A model generated the notes under the pieces. It was not told where the DNA came from. It worked only from the letters and a program-made list of their open reading frames with translations, and did not search any database. A stretch of 64,000 bases of DNA from Ectocarpus siliculosus (lineage: Eukaryota > Sar > Phaeophyceae > Ectocarpales > Ectocarpaceae): positions 955,055-1,019,054 of the forward strand of contig FN649742.1 of the NCBI GenBank assembly GCA_000310025.1. The letters run 5' to 3'. Both the position numbers and the translations under genes were made by a program. Positions within the stretch are counted from its first letter, which is position 1, and each line of letters opens with the position of its first letter. Positions 12,574 to 25,509 of the stretch are shown piece by piece.

Positions 12574-13911
12574 TACAATAGCCTCGAAAGAGCTTTCAAG
12601 TTCCTCCGAATGCGCAAAAGTTGTAGTGACTGGTAATAGTTACATGGTTTTCTCGAAGACATGTTCTTTGAGGTCGTCTCCACACCCAACAAACCAAACA
12701 CGGCACAACAAAGAACGCGAGACGTCGACGTTGTTCCCCCGCAACTTTACTCCATTCCCTAGTTGTGGTCCGCGGACAATTTGTCAAGTTTGCGTGTAAC
12801 CTCAACCGCTTCCTCAGCTATTTTAACCAACAATCTTTCTTCCAACCGACATTTACGGCAGCCATTGAGCTGAGCATCAGACTTCCGATTTGTGGAACAA
12901 CGGAGCCAAAAGGGTAAACTATCATCTGTTGCGAGAAACACTGTTGCCGTAGACAGTCACGCTGGAGGCAGTCCGTAACCAAAGTGCGTACGGTACCAAC
13001 GCTGGGAACAAAGAACTCGAGCGCCTTGGCGAGACCCACGGTACGGGAGAGATTGAACTACACTGAGAGTCCAACAACGAAATAAGCAAGTAAACGAGGC
13101 TAACTCTTTAGCCTGAACCTCTTTTCCCTCCCTGTGCGTGTGGCCACGCGTCGCCAACGCCAGTACCGCTACACGCCGAAAAGCGCTTTAAGCAGTGTCG
13201 TACGAAGAAAACACAAACGACAATCTAATAGGCAAGAGTGCAACTTGGACAAATACAAAACCCAAAAAAGATGGAACCAACCTATAGGAAAACCCTAGAA
13301 CGAGGATTTTTCCAGCACATCACACAATGGACGGCCTCTCCCTAGAGTTAGTTGTCAACCTACCTGGTCCTAAAGCAATCAAGATCAGCAGGTACTTGCC
13401 GATGTCACCGAAGCTCCACGGCAAGAACTTCCCAATAGATCATCTCTGGGTCCTTGGCCTCATTACCTTTTCGTCTAGAAACGACGAAACGCAGAAAACT
13501 ACTTCGTACAAAATAGATTTTTATGCATTACGTACCAAACTTACACATCTTCGAAAGGATTGGTACCCTCTGCATCCTCTCACTAGAGCACCAAGGCGAC
13601 AAGCCGCCCAGACGCCAAGTCGCCAAGAGGCCCATGTTGAAACACCCAAGGCTCTAACGTGAAAATAGGGCACGAACTCCCACCGTGGCTTTCCCCTGCG
13701 CTCAACAACATACAGAACCCGGACAGAAATCTATTCGTCGATGTGGGGTTACAACCATACACGGTCGGGCTACCTTCTCTCTAAGTGACCTTCCCCGCCG
13801 TCAAACTAAAACCCTGACCACATCGTCAGTCATGACCGCTAGTGTCGTGGCCATGTTTATCGGTGGAAAAGATGGTCCCTCTCTCGACTTGATTGCCCTC
13901 GCGGATCACAC
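12574..13911. other. Convergent intergenic region
   Basis: This 1.3 kb lies between the 3' ends of the IQ/FN3 gene (+) and the annexin gene (-) and must hold both terminators. Small open frames here lack splice partners or family resemblance. No polyadenylation signal was assigned with confidence. Confidence 0.4.
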
Positions 13912-14368
13912 TCAGCAGCCGCTCTCGATCTGCCACTTGAGGTACTTGATCCTTTCCTGCGTGCGGTTAACCTTGGCGGCGTCGCCGGAGTACATCGCTT
14001 TGGTGCGGAGGCGCGCGAGACGCCTGAGCTCCGTCATCTGCGTCGGGGGTAAGTACCGCGCACAGGAGCGATACAAGACTGTGTGAGATTTTCCGCGTGG
14101 ACCACCAATCTTCAGCTTCGCGAGTGAGAGGCACGAAACATGGGGCTTCGGCTTTCGGTGGTTTAGGGCAATCAACGTAGTTGTAGATCGTTTTTTTTTT
14201 GCATGTTGCCTTCAACGGATAGTGTAGACAACAAATACCAGTTGCAAGAGAGTGATCGGCGCGCATCGCTCATTCCTTCCCACCCATGCGTTTCCCCCCT
14301 CAATTGTTGATGGCCTCTTTACTTGTACCTGCTCTGCCGAAGCGCCGACCATGGGCACGCTGAAGTCG

Positions 14369-14400
<32 letters not shown>

Positions 14401-17400
14401 CTCGTCGTCCTCAGCTGAAACATGGCGACGGAAGTCATCGTATCATATGATACGCATGGAAAGAGCAACAGAGAACGGTGGCGAACCGAGGAAACTGTGA
14501 TAATTATGCCGAGCACGACGGGATTCGTTGCTCTTCGGGGAATCTCTCCAGTAACACGACTCCAGGGTTGTTCGTTGCTGCCTGGACAACCACCGCCACC
14601 ACGGATGCTGGGCATGTCCATATCTTGATATCTTTTGAGGCTCGACAAAACAGAGAAAGAAAACAACGGTGCCTCTTCCGGCCCTTACCATACGGCGGGG
14701 GAGGGGCGCGGGTGTGGTTCTGCGGGGGTGGCGCTTGGTGACCCTGAACCTGGGCCATCATCCCCCTGCCTAGCATTCCCATGCCGGCCATCAGGCTTGC
14801 CATTGGGTCGACCGGGGGAGCGCTCGACACGTAGTACACTTGGGGGGGGGGCGGGGGCGCCCTGGTACAACTGCGGCGGCGGTGCCCCCCCGTACTGTCC
14901 GGCGAGGGGGGGCTCCGCCGCCTCCTCCTCCTCCGTCATGGAATTCGTCGTAGGATGGCGGAGGCGGCATCTGCGCCTTGGCCTCTTCCTGCCGGTCCTG
15001 GCTGTCCACGACTACTTCGTCTTCGGCGCAAGGCTCGTCCTCGGGGAGCCCTTCGAACGCCTCCGCCAGCTTGTCCCTGGGAGTCAAGACGAGGCATGGA
15101 GGAGGTTAAAAATACGGTGTCAAAATATTTTTTTCCCATAAACGCGTGTGGCGGGCACGATCTCACCCAGGCTTTGTTCTGGGTGTACGTGCAACACCAT
15201 GGTACCAGCGCGAAGGACGAGGATGCGGAAGTATCGAGCGTCGTCCCAAGAAAACCGCTCGCTTACACCATGCAACACGGGCATCTTCTCGTGTGTCTGA
15301 TCTCACCCGGGGTGCACGGGGTCAGAGGAGCACAGCCAGGTGAGCACGGCGCGGCGGAACTTTCCGCTGGTCTCGGTCTTGAGGGCCGCCATTAGGCTCT
15401 CCCCGTAGTTGGTGAGGAAGAGCTCGGCGATCTTTTCGACCATCGGCTTGTCATTGCCGCCGAGGACCCTTGCGATCGCGCTCTTGTCGGACGAGATGCC
15501 CTTGAAGGCCGTCTTGAGCAGGAGGGCGTAGTAGGCGATGGGGTCCTTGATCATGGCCAGGAGCATGGTCTCGAAGCTTCCCGAGCACTCCTTCTTGATG
15601 GCCTTCTCGAGCGACATGCCGTGGTTGCGCTCGTAGTATTGGCGGATCAGCTCTATCTGCGGGCGGGAGGCCTGCGTGAGGATACGGATGAAGGTCTTCT
15701 TGTCGGTGCCGAGCCTCTTCCCGATGCCCGCGGCGTGGAGCTCCTGGGCCTGCTGCACCGCCAGGCCTTCGTCCACGACGTCCTCCTGCCTCTCCCCCCG
15801 GATGAGAGCCAACACGACGTCCTCCATGGCGCCGCTGAGCTCCGACTTGAGGCGGTCGATCAGGGGCTTGGGGTACTTCTGGTCGTGGCGGGCCTTTGCG
15901 GCCAGGATGCGGGCGTTGCTCAGGGGGGCGAGGGTGGAGATGATGAGGCCTTCGTTAGTGCCGAGACCATCCATGGCTTTCTTGAGCATCAGGGCGTCGA
16001 AGTCGGCCTCGGGCAGCAGCACGTACGACAGGAAGTCCCTGTTGCCATTGGCAGCAGCAACAAAACACACGAGCAGAGAACAATTGATTGATCGATGAAG
16101 GGGGGCTTCCGCCAACAAGAAATGAAGCGTACAGTCGTTCAGTTCAGTCCCTGCAAAAGGACACGTCATAAAGGAAGAGAAAACATGTAAGGGTTGTGGC
16201 GGATCGTTGCGGATCGTTGTAGGCTAAGCAAAACCTTGCAGCCACCAACAAAAGGAGATACAACAAGAACCGAAGACCGAACACGCCCAGGCTACTGCTG
16301 ATGCTCGAATTGATGCTAACAGCTATCTGGTGCGAGGTTTCCCGAACTCCTGTTGCGGCCTACAACGTTGCTGCTGAAGCAGGTAGACCACTCAATTTTG
16401 CATCAATGTTTACGAGTGGAATCTTCTCTTTTGGAACGGCAACAAAAACAGGTCCTCGCCAGGAGAGGTATCAAAGCTGAACGAGGTTCTCTGTCAGAAT
16501 GCTAAACAGCTCTAAATACCATACCACCGACAAAACAAGCGCCACCGCTCTCGCCAAAGGGAAGGGGAAACAGACGAAAAAAGTGATTGAGCTCACTTGT
16601 AGACCCCGAAGCACTCGTACTTCACTTGCGCCTCTACCGACATGCCGTAAAGGGAGTGGTAGTACTGGTCCACGCGCGCCAGGTGCTTCTTGGTGCGGCC
16701 GCAGATGATGGAAACCAGGCGGGAGTCGTTCGTGCCGAGACCCTTGCATGCCTCGCGAATGTCTCCGCAGTCCGCCTATAGCAACAGAACGACAACGGGA
16801 ATAGCGGCGCGGGGGGGGGGGGGCGTACTCCTGTTTCCAATGCCTTAACTGTAAAAACATTGGACCACGCAACCTTGAGAGGCAACAGGGGTATAGCCAT
16901 CACTACATACTGGCCGTCACGGGGAAACGTCAGGCAACAACCCCAACCTGACAGATGAAGTCCTTGATGTTGGCGCGCTCTTGCAGGAGAGCCTTGGCGA
17001 GGTCTTTCTGCTTGGAAGGGTCGTTCTCGGCTAGCGCCTTCTCCGTCACGTACTCCATGCCGCCGGTGGGGTCGGGGCCAGCCACCCAGCAGAGCGCTGC
17101 CTGTTCGTCCCGTGGTTCAAATGCCGCGTCGTTCCGTGTTTGGGATGAGAAGAGAGAGCAAGAGAGAGAGAGAGGCAAGGAGAGAGAGAAAGAAGAAATC
17201 AGACAAGAGACACAAGAGAGGCAGAGAGAACAGAGAGAGTAAAGGGCAACAAACCTAACAACCACCCAATCGTATGCACGGGGATTGTACAAACGCAGCT
17301 AAACAAAACAAAATACTCGAATACAAGCGTAAAAAACACATCAATAGTAACATAGTACGCAAACTTGCGATGTGCATCCAACACGGCAAGATGCCGCCCC

Positions 17401-20400
17401 CACCCGGACAATAAACACATGCTTGCATACACGCACAACCGACGGACCTTCAAGAAAGTGCCGCTGAGCTCGTCCTTGAGGTCCTCGACCAGAGAGTTCC
17501 CGTAGGTCTGCAGGTAGTAGGCGGCCACCGCGCCCATCTTCCTCTTGTCGGTGCCGCCCAGCAGCCGCGTGACGCGGTCGTTGTCCGTGCCCACACCCTC
17601 GAAGGCCTTGAAGAGAGCGTACGCCGTGTACGCCTGTCGCGTGTAGCCAAACGTGCGTGCGGCGGAAGGAGGTGGGGGTTTGAAAAGCGAGGAGGCTGAT
17701 GCTGTGAATTTCATTTCGACCTGGCCATATTCTGCCACACCCCTTTCCATCCTGTCTGTCTCCAAGTCCTGTCTGTCTCTAGCGCTCTATAATATTGTTT
17801 ACTGCCTCTATAATAGGCTACTTTTTCAGCTAAACGAACTTGGTCTCTGGCTGCCCATTCTTGGACGGGATATCAAGACAAGCCGTGCCTAGCACCCCGG
17901 TTAAGCCGTAGGCGTGCACGGAAACAAATGGACAGAAGCCCGAGGCCACACTTTGCTTACCTCAGACGTGGGGAAGAGACAAGCCAGCAGGCACTTCTTG
18001 TAGGTTCCGCTGCACTCCTTGCTGACGGCCTTCATGAGAGACATGCCGTGGTTCTGCTCGTACGCCGCCTTGATGGCCTAGAAAAAACCCAGAAAGGAAA
18101 GGAAAAACTCCCCGGATAAGAGAAAACATCGTTCCCCGTCATGTCTGTACGCAGGCTCACCCAAGGACGATATCAGCAGTCGGGAGGACCAAGACAACAT
18201 GGGTTGCAGTTTTGAGCGGCAGTGCAATATTGTTCAAGGATATTTGACGGTGGCCGAGAGATCGAAAGCAGTGGGAGCAACAAACCATGACCTACGAACA
18301 CGTTATCTGCACCTGTTAACCCCTTTGGGTCTAGCTGGGTTTTTTTGTTGCGGCAAAAAAAAAAAAGGAGGAGAGAGTGCGGGAGAGAGAGACAGAAGTA
18401 CAGCAGAAAGAGACGAGTGTACTTCTGTAGACGTAACAGCTATCTCCGCCCATAGGCCATGAGGGCTGCCCGCGACAGGACGGTGGGCACAGACAGGGTC
18501 ATAGAAGGGTTGATGCGTGGTCGCGGTGCGGTCGGCAGGGCAGGTTAGGCTTGTAGACCTTGAAAAGATCAGTCGTCAAGCCGCCTAAACTACTCTTTTT
18601 TCAGTAATTCAAACTATCAGTGAAAATGATCATTGAGTGGGCCTGTAGACCCATAGCTGGTTCTTCTCTGTCCCCTCCCCAATGTGAGCCCTGCCGGCTC
18701 ACTACATACAGCTCCTGTGATTTTCCCACAATTCCCACAAACACGCAAGCACACCAGCACACACCTACCTTTGCATCAGTGGCTCTCTAGGTTCGGGCGA
18801 GGGTATGTGTGGGGCTATGATGATAGCGTATGTGTTACTACAGTACTGCAGTATGTTGGACTCGTCTACATATGCTGCTGCTGCTGTGTAGCATAGCTGC
18901 TGATATTATGACTGCTGGATCTCGGGAGTGTACGATTTTCAAATTTGGAGGATATGCAGCATAACACGATATCCTGGCCTGGTTGGGCTTGAAGTGCCCC
19001 TTTTCGCTGTCCTCCTTTGTTTGCGTTTGTGGCTTGCTAGATTCGGGCGAGGGCATGTATGTGGAGCTATTGATGTGTGTCTCTGCGAAAGGATATGGGG
19101 AGAGATTCATGGTGGCATTCGCATTTATTTAGAGCAGTGTGCATTTTTCGAATTTTGGCCGTTTCAGAGACCTTGATAATACCCGCTGGCACTGTAACGT
19201 ATTTTCATTGATCACCGGGTACGCGGTCGATGGGAAGAATATAGGCACACCTACCTATTGACTTGCCAACACCTGGCGTGGAGGGACACAGGGCGGCAAC
19301 TCCATGGCATGCCACAGCACCAGCATTGCAAATGATCAATCAATGATCTGTCAGGACGCCTGTAGACCCAAAAGGGTTAATAACAACCAGATTTCACGTA
19401 CTGCGGCATCACCGACGCCTTGCCAAACGTGACAAAACTACCAATATCATAAGCAGCAACAACAAGCCCACCTGGATCTGCGCGCGCGACTGACGTCCGA
19501 AGATGTCGAGGAACACGTCGTCGTCCGTGCCGATCAGCTTTTGGACGCCTGCCGCGTGCAAAGCGGCCGCCTGTTCATTGGCCAGGTCGCAGTCCACCTG
19601 CAAGCAAAAAAAGCGCCACGGGGCCCCCGAGCGCCGTAGTATTATAGACCGTGCCGCAGTACACCAACAGTTTCATGCGTTTGCTTGTCGATAAATCTTG
19701 GGTTGTGTTTGTGGTGGTCGTTGCTTCTCGAACCCCAGGGTTTGCCAGTAGGAACAACGCCAAAATGAAACGTTAGTCCTATCATTACGAGATTGCCGTA
19801 TCCGACCAAAAACAAAAATGACACGTTGTAAATGTTGTCCGTGTTTGTTGGACGGGAAACGAAGCAGCAGCAACAACAACCAGGACTGCATGCATATCTG
19901 CCGCGACTCTGAGTCAACTTACCTCCTCCGACTCGCTCTTGTGGCCCATGAGCATCATCACCAGGATCTTGCGAGCGTTGCCGCTCAGCTCCGAGTTCAG
20001 GTTGTCGAGCATGGACTTGTTGTTCTGCGTGCACGTATTATAGCAGGTTGTGTTTCGAATCGGCCGTGGATTGGTCACACACACAAAGGAAGGAAGGACA
20101 AGGACGAGGTTCGGATCAAGGAACGGGGAAAGAAAAAGGAACCAAATTTGAGATGCCGAGCGAGGACGGTAACAAGGACGATGAGGAGAATCACGAGGGG
20201 AAAAGGATACGACAATTGGTTGTTGGAGGCGACCGGTGGCGAGACACGCACCAAATCAAAACAAAATACCGAAAGCACACAATGTTTGACACGAAAGAGG
20301 CCCATATTTTGGAGTAGAGGGCAAGAACAGCAGTGGCGTCATAAACATCACGCAACAAGGCGAATTGGTCGATTTAAGATAGAGAAACAGAGAAACATGG

Positions 20401-23400
20401 TATGAAGTGGGGAATAGGAAACTAACAATGGCGCCATACTGTAGTGCTGGTGACACCGCAACGAACTGGGAATGGTGAGAAATCTAGCAAACAGCAACTA
20501 ACTGCAAAATGGGTCTGTTGCGATTATGTTATGGGCCAAGCTTTTCGTGCCCACATTGTACGGAGCTCCCACTGGGTAGGAAGGTCCCCGACGCGTATTC
20601 GCGGAAAAGGGGGTTGATTCGAGGCAACGCGCTCAACAGAGCACAGACACTCGCCCCATCGTATTGTAAAAGCGAATCTCAATTCACTCTCGGTTGTTTG
20701 GTGCTCTTCTCCTCTTGTTGTACGTGTGTGTGATTTGGTCCCATCGATTCTGGGCGCCAGTCTACACTATTCGGTGGTATATGTTTCACGCACCAGCCAG
20801 GGTCACACAGGGAGGAGGGTAAGCACTGGCGATTTTCAAGCATGGCAAAATACTTACACAAGTACGGGACAAGAAGAGAAGGCTTTCGCTATCAACAACG
20901 TACGAGCAACCGAAACGAACATCGTGATACGGCACGTGTTTCGTCGGATGGGGCGTGAGTATTCTCTCTTGTCGCACCTTGGCCTCCCATTTCTTCTTGA
21001 TGGCCGCCAACTGAGCGTTGGTGTGCGTGTGGACGAGGTCGATCAGAACGTGGTCTTTGGTGCCAAGCCCTGAGTGGAGTTCAAGACACGGACAGAACCG
21101 GCGAGAACGCGGAACACAGGCATGTGAAGAGAAAACGAATGCGCGTGTGAGAGAGGCGCGCGTGGGGGTGGAACACGGAGGCGAAGAAGCGAATACGGGT
21201 CAGAGCGTGCGTGCGTGCGTGCGTGCGTGAGAGAGCAACGCCAACAATCGCGACTGCACAGCTTCCGCAACGACCACAAAAAACAACACGCAAGATTCGT
21301 TCGCTTCGCTTCAGTCGTGCCTGTCTGCCGCACTTACCCTTAGTGGCGATGGTGTACGCTTCCGCTCCGAAGGCGTCCACCTCGAGGAGGGAGTACGTGA
21401 TCATCTTGCCGAAGTTGCCGCTGACATCGCTCTTGACAGCCTTGAGCAGGCTGCTCTCGTGCTGGTGGTTTCATGCGCGTTCGGATCATTGGCACACGGT
21501 TCGGGTTCAGGAAAACTTGGAAGAATGCGCTTCGTCACCACGAGGTGGCTGCTTGCTCTCGCTCGTGTTTGGCTGTTTTCACTTGAATGGGCTCGTTGTT
21601 ATATGACAGACCTTTTTACCACTAACCCCCGCTCTTGTCTCCGCTTAGGTCAAACGAGAGACAAGCACGTGCAGGCAGTAGAAAACTGGCGATGGTAAAA
21701 AAAAGACCCAGCTCCCGAACTCAAAAGGACCCCCCCCCCCCCCCCAAATCCGATGACTCCCAGAAAAAACGCCCAACTTGAAAAAAGGAACGAAACAACA
21801 CGCAAAGCCAAAATATCGATTCCCATGTCAATCCCCTTGCCGTCTCGTGGTAGAGCAAGTCCACGGCGTCGATCTGCTTCTTGGTGCGGTTGCACAGCGT
21901 GTTGATGAGGTTGCCTTCTTTGGTGCCGATGCCCTTGATTGACCGATGAACGACGTCTACATCTCTCTCGGCCACGAATCCCTGTTGCATCGCGACAAAG
22001 ACGAGTGGCGGCAGTAGTAGTGATTAGACTAGGTGCTGGTGCATGTGGCCGAAACGGCAGATTTTCAGTCTGGGTCACCAGGGCAATCGATGAACCCATC
22101 TACTCTATTCAGTAGTATTACTGTAGATTACTGCTGTAGATAAGAGGCTGAGAGATGACACCCCCCATAGACCGACCTTAAAAGCTCGATTGCTCCACAA
22201 CCACGGTGTGTGTGGAAAGAGCTCGATACTTGAAGTTCTACGGAAATCCCTCGACTAGATGTTTCGAAAACCATCGTTTTTGGTGTTGGCACAACCATGG
22301 TTAGGGAGCAATCGAGCTTTGAAATTCGGTGTAGAGGGGGTGCCATCTCTCCGCCTCTTACGGTACTTCATCCCTTTGGAGTCTCGACACACTCTTCGTT
22401 GTCCACGAGAATATTTTCTTGGACGCTCTTCCACTAAATACATGTAGCACATTGTGGCCTAGAAGACGAAGATATGTTTTGCTGTTTCAAAAAAAATATG
22501 CTTGGCATCTCAGATAGTGAGTATTCAGCGAATTGGCCGAACTCAGCCCATCGGTCAGGAACAGAACACCGGCCGTAAATTGTACCGAAACAAGGAAGCA
22601 CCCGTCTCCAATCTCCGATGACTGATGGGGAATGGTTGTGGTCTGAGGAACCAACAACCGTATTGGAGACAAGCACCATGCGGCTATTCTCTCAGAGGTG
22701 AGGTTGATAACCGACGAGGAAAACCAAGAACGCAGACACCATCCATGCGGTGGAACTAGAGCAGTAGTACCTACGCAACAGCAGTTTTGCTTTCACCCTC
22801 TCACACGGCACAGCATTACTGCTGTGCTATGATACATAAGTTGTCAGTGCTTACTGCTGGGGCGTGCACGCAACTTTTTGTTAATGGTCTCCACCCATCT
22901 TCCCGGTTCTGTTGGGGAAAAAAAAACACCACCTGACGTCGTTCGTGATGAAAAGATGGAAGAGGACTTGTCCCGTACATCCATCTTATACTAGAGCTAA
23001 AATCGATATTGTATTGTACAAAGGCAGTGGATCGTCCCGCCAACGCAACATGGTCGACATGTCACACTACACACACCAGCTGTTGACATCACACCGGTGT
23101 TCTTCGCGGATGTGGGACGTTCGGAGCAGCTGTTTGTGATGAAATGACCCGTACACAGATGCATGCAAACTTTCTCTCTTGCTTGCCATAGACATGTACC
23201 CACGAATTTCAGTGGCGTAGAGTCATCAGTTGTGGACATCTATGCCCTCTACGCGCCGACGCTGGTGTGTGGTGGCTCACCGCCGGAAATGTCGAGAAAT
23301 TTTACAAATCTATCTGCTGGTATTTATCTAGCAGCGGCGCCTGATGCGGTCTCGCCGCGGGATGTTACCGTTCCTGCTGCGGGTGTGGAACGCCCGACGC

Positions 23401-23584
23401 CGAGAATATTGCTCATGCGCACGATAGCACGAGAGCGCGCCTGAGTTGCAAAGCAAGGTCTCCCTGCTTGAGACTGAAGAAGCGAACGCACCTTGAGGCA
23501 ACTGATCTCCTCCTGGACTACCGCGATGATCTCGCCAACGTTGTTGGCAGTGTCGATGTGCTCGGGGGTGTATTCGGTCGTCAT
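13912..23584 (-). CDS. Eight-repeat annexin with Pro-rich/acidic C-terminal tail
   Basis: Exons in coding order: 23584-23492, 21981-21841, 21461-21338, 21069-20978, 20024-19923, 19597-19472, 18077-17961, 17633-17448, 17100-16948, 16775-16597, 16038-15307, 15076-14689, 14414-14329 and 14037-13912. All junctions agree in phase except within 15076-14689, which needs a frameshift. After a short N-terminus the protein has eight annexin repeats (about residues 32-682). Repeats 1, 2, 5 and 6 keep type-II calcium loops (KGIGT, KGLGT, KGLGT, DGLGT); repeats 3, 4, 7 and 8 have degenerate loops. Repeats 1-4 match 5-8 in order: repeats 3 and 7 share HAAG and NHGMSL, and repeats 4 and 8 end in WVAGPDP and WLCSSDP. 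The tail (about 200 residues) is acidic, then Pro/Gly/Met-rich, then poly-Asp, then a basic helix ending WQIESGC. Annexins bind anionic membranes in a calcium-dependent way. Vertebrate annexin A6 is the classic eight-repeat case. No signal peptide is seen. Confidence 0.88.
14353..14410 (-). repeat. GAC/GAT trinucleotide run encoding poly-Asp
   Basis: The + strand shows a GTC/ATC run. The annexin gene on the - strand reads it as an acidic run of Asp/Glu in exon 14414-14329. Confidence 0.75.
14689..15076 (-). CDS. Annexin tail exon with apparent frameshift(s)
   Basis: The exon enters in frame as DKLAEAFEGLPEDE ... PPPPSYDEFHD, but that frame stops before the 3' splice partner. Plausible coding continues in a second frame (QYGGAPPPQLYQGAPAP) and then a third (VYYVSSAPPVDPMASLM ... 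RAPPPPYG), which supplies the phase needed by the next exon. The frame changes fall at a C7 run near 14901 and a G10 run (as read on +) at 14842-14851. Likely causes are homopolymer miscalls, allelic length variation or, less likely, a tiny unrecognised intron. Confidence 0.6.
18316..19380. mobile_element. piggyBac-like non-autonomous element (TTAA-flanked)
   Basis: The element is bounded by TTAA at 18316-18319 and 19377-19380. The inner ends are imperfect inverted repeats: CCCCTTTGGGTCTAG on the left, and GTAGACCCAAAAGGG on the right, whose complement is CCCTTTTGGGTCTAC. A TTAA target site with CCC-starting termini is the piggyBac hallmark. The interior (about 1 kb) encodes no transposase and has subterminal CTGTAGACC motifs near 18550 and 18650. 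It sits in an annexin intron (18078-19471). Confidence 0.65.
18780..19065. repeat. Duplicated internal motif of the TTAA element
   Basis: A block around 18788 (TTCGGGCGAGGGTATGTGTG) recurs at about 19033 (TTCGGGCGAGGGCATGTATG) in the same orientation, about 245 bp apart, with similar flanks. A more diverged relative lies near 54108-54140. Confidence 0.5.
21730..21747. repeat. Poly-C tract in annexin intron
   Basis: An uninterrupted C run just downstream of the second coding exon of the annexin gene, a typical site for assembly length error. Confidence 0.6.
22181..22320. mobile_element. 140-bp foldback / MITE-like element
   Basis: The left end AAAGCTCGATTGCTCC is matched by its reverse complement GGAGCAATCGAGCTTT at the right end. 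The inverted similarity extends inwards (ACAACCACGG against ACCATGGTT). It lies in the first intron of the annexin gene (21982-23491) and has no coding capacity. Confidence 0.6.
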
Positions 23585-25509
23585 GATTTGTCCGCCTTTT
23601 CGTATCTTTCTGACGAGTGTGCCGAGAGGGTTCAGCGAGCAGACGAAAGTAAGGTGTGAGTTTGTGGAACAGCAGCAGGTAGTAGAACCGGGCAGGGTAA
23701 GTACCAGCTGTGGGCATGCGCCTGTCTCCGTGCACCGGAGAACTTCTCGGCAGTAGCGGTATGCAGTGTCGACGTGTCGACTGCCCACGCTACATTGCTG
23801 TTTCATATGCATATGTACGGGTATTCCTCTTGGAACCCTTTGCAACTTTCAACGTGCATATTGTACGACGGACAGGTCTTCACCCTCCTTCTCTAACCTT
23901 CTACTTCTACCTCTACATCCTGCCAACTTATCATCACCAGATAGGCCTGTGCTCGAAGGCTTTGCTGCGAGGTTCAGTGGGAGCGCCAGCTCTACACATG
24001 CAACGCGCTCGCTCTATGCGTTGCCGTGAACGGATGTACTGACAACAGAAAAAACGCGGTGAAAAATGGAGGGTCTTTGCGCAGCTGTGAATGCACAGCT
24101 AGTGCACAGCTTCATGGCTGGGGTACACATCAAAGCCAAGCAGCTCGCTCTCACCTGACGATCTTAGTATTTCAAGTGCAGGTTATAGCGTAGGTCAGCG
24201 TGGGGTCGCTCGTTGTTCAGTGCAGTGCAGCTCTGCTGTGAGATGTGAGATATAATGAAGGTGTGGATGGTGCCTGGTCGCGCGCGCGAAACTACTGTTC
24301 CTGTTCGTGTGCAAAAATCACAGGTGCCTGTTGGGAGTTGGGAATGGCTCGCGAACGCACGATACACCAAGGAAACTTCTTGGCAAAAAATACATCAAAC
24401 GAAAGACTCCCCGCTCGAGAAGAATTAACAATTAACCCCGTCGGTTCGTAGGTTCGCAGGGGGAAATGTGTCGCAGGGTTAAGGAATAATAAAGGGGGAA
24501 ATGTGTCGCAGGGTGCACCAGTGAGGGTTGAGGGACACGTGATTTTTCTTGGAGAACAACATGCGTCTAGAATACGAGTTGCCGGCCGAGCCCTTGACAG
24601 CAGTATGGTGGTAACAGAGAGTTCCTGGGAGAGTTCTTTCGCATGAAAAAAAACGTCCACGCGCGTACAGCAGTACGCGATGTGTCGTGATTTGGGGGGC
24701 GTTCTTCTTGCCGATTGGCCAATCCGTGTGTGTGTTCGTGTTCGTCCAATACATCTATTCTGGCGTCAGTCTACAGGCCTCTCTGCTGCTTGAATGCACA
24801 ATCCACATGAATTTTGACTATTTTTTAATGTTGATTGAGTCCAAATGAATTCAAACACTGCCTGTGCACCGGTCATCATGGCAGCAAAACGTCGCTCACG
24901 ACAGAGCCCACACACACCTCCGTTCAGTTAATCAAAATGGGCGTGACGAGGGCTGAGGGCTGCTCTCACCCTCGTGCATCTCGGGGGCTGTCTACGTAGT
25001 TGTACTGCTTCGTCCCGCCAAGTAGGGAATCCTCAATACACCATCCCCCGGGCTGAATACCCCGGATGAACGAGTAGGTACCTGATTCCCTCCCAACATG
25101 CAAGAAGCTTGGAAGCAACAAACGAATACGTACAGAACGAACAGGACACAAGAGAAGGACACATCAAACAATCTGAACAACAATACCGAACTACAATAAG
25201 AGAGGGGGCACAAACGATACTCATTCGTAGCTCACGCCCCAAAGCCTTTTTACTACTGCTGTGCTCGTGCAAGTCCACCAAGATCTAGACACTGAAACCA
25301 CGCCCACGAAAGCAACAAGTTCTTTTCATTCCACATCACCTACAACCTCCCCAAGAGAGAGGGAGAGAGATAGAGGCGGGCAATACGAGGATACCTGCAC
25401 TACACACGAATGAATTTGCTCCTCCCGAACGAGGTATGAACAAAACACAAAACACTGTACTAGCCCACCGGCCTGGGCGCACCAGCCGTGGAGGTGGGGT
25501 GAAAGGAGC
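23585..25509. other. Intergenic region upstream of annexin
   Basis: About 1.9 kb that should hold the annexin promoter and the 3' UTR of the hydroxylase gene. The annexin start frame is open upstream to about 23845, so the 5' end could be longer. A short tandem duplication (GGGGGAAATGTGTCGCAGGG) lies at about 24459 and 24493. No convincing gene was seen. Confidence 0.4.
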
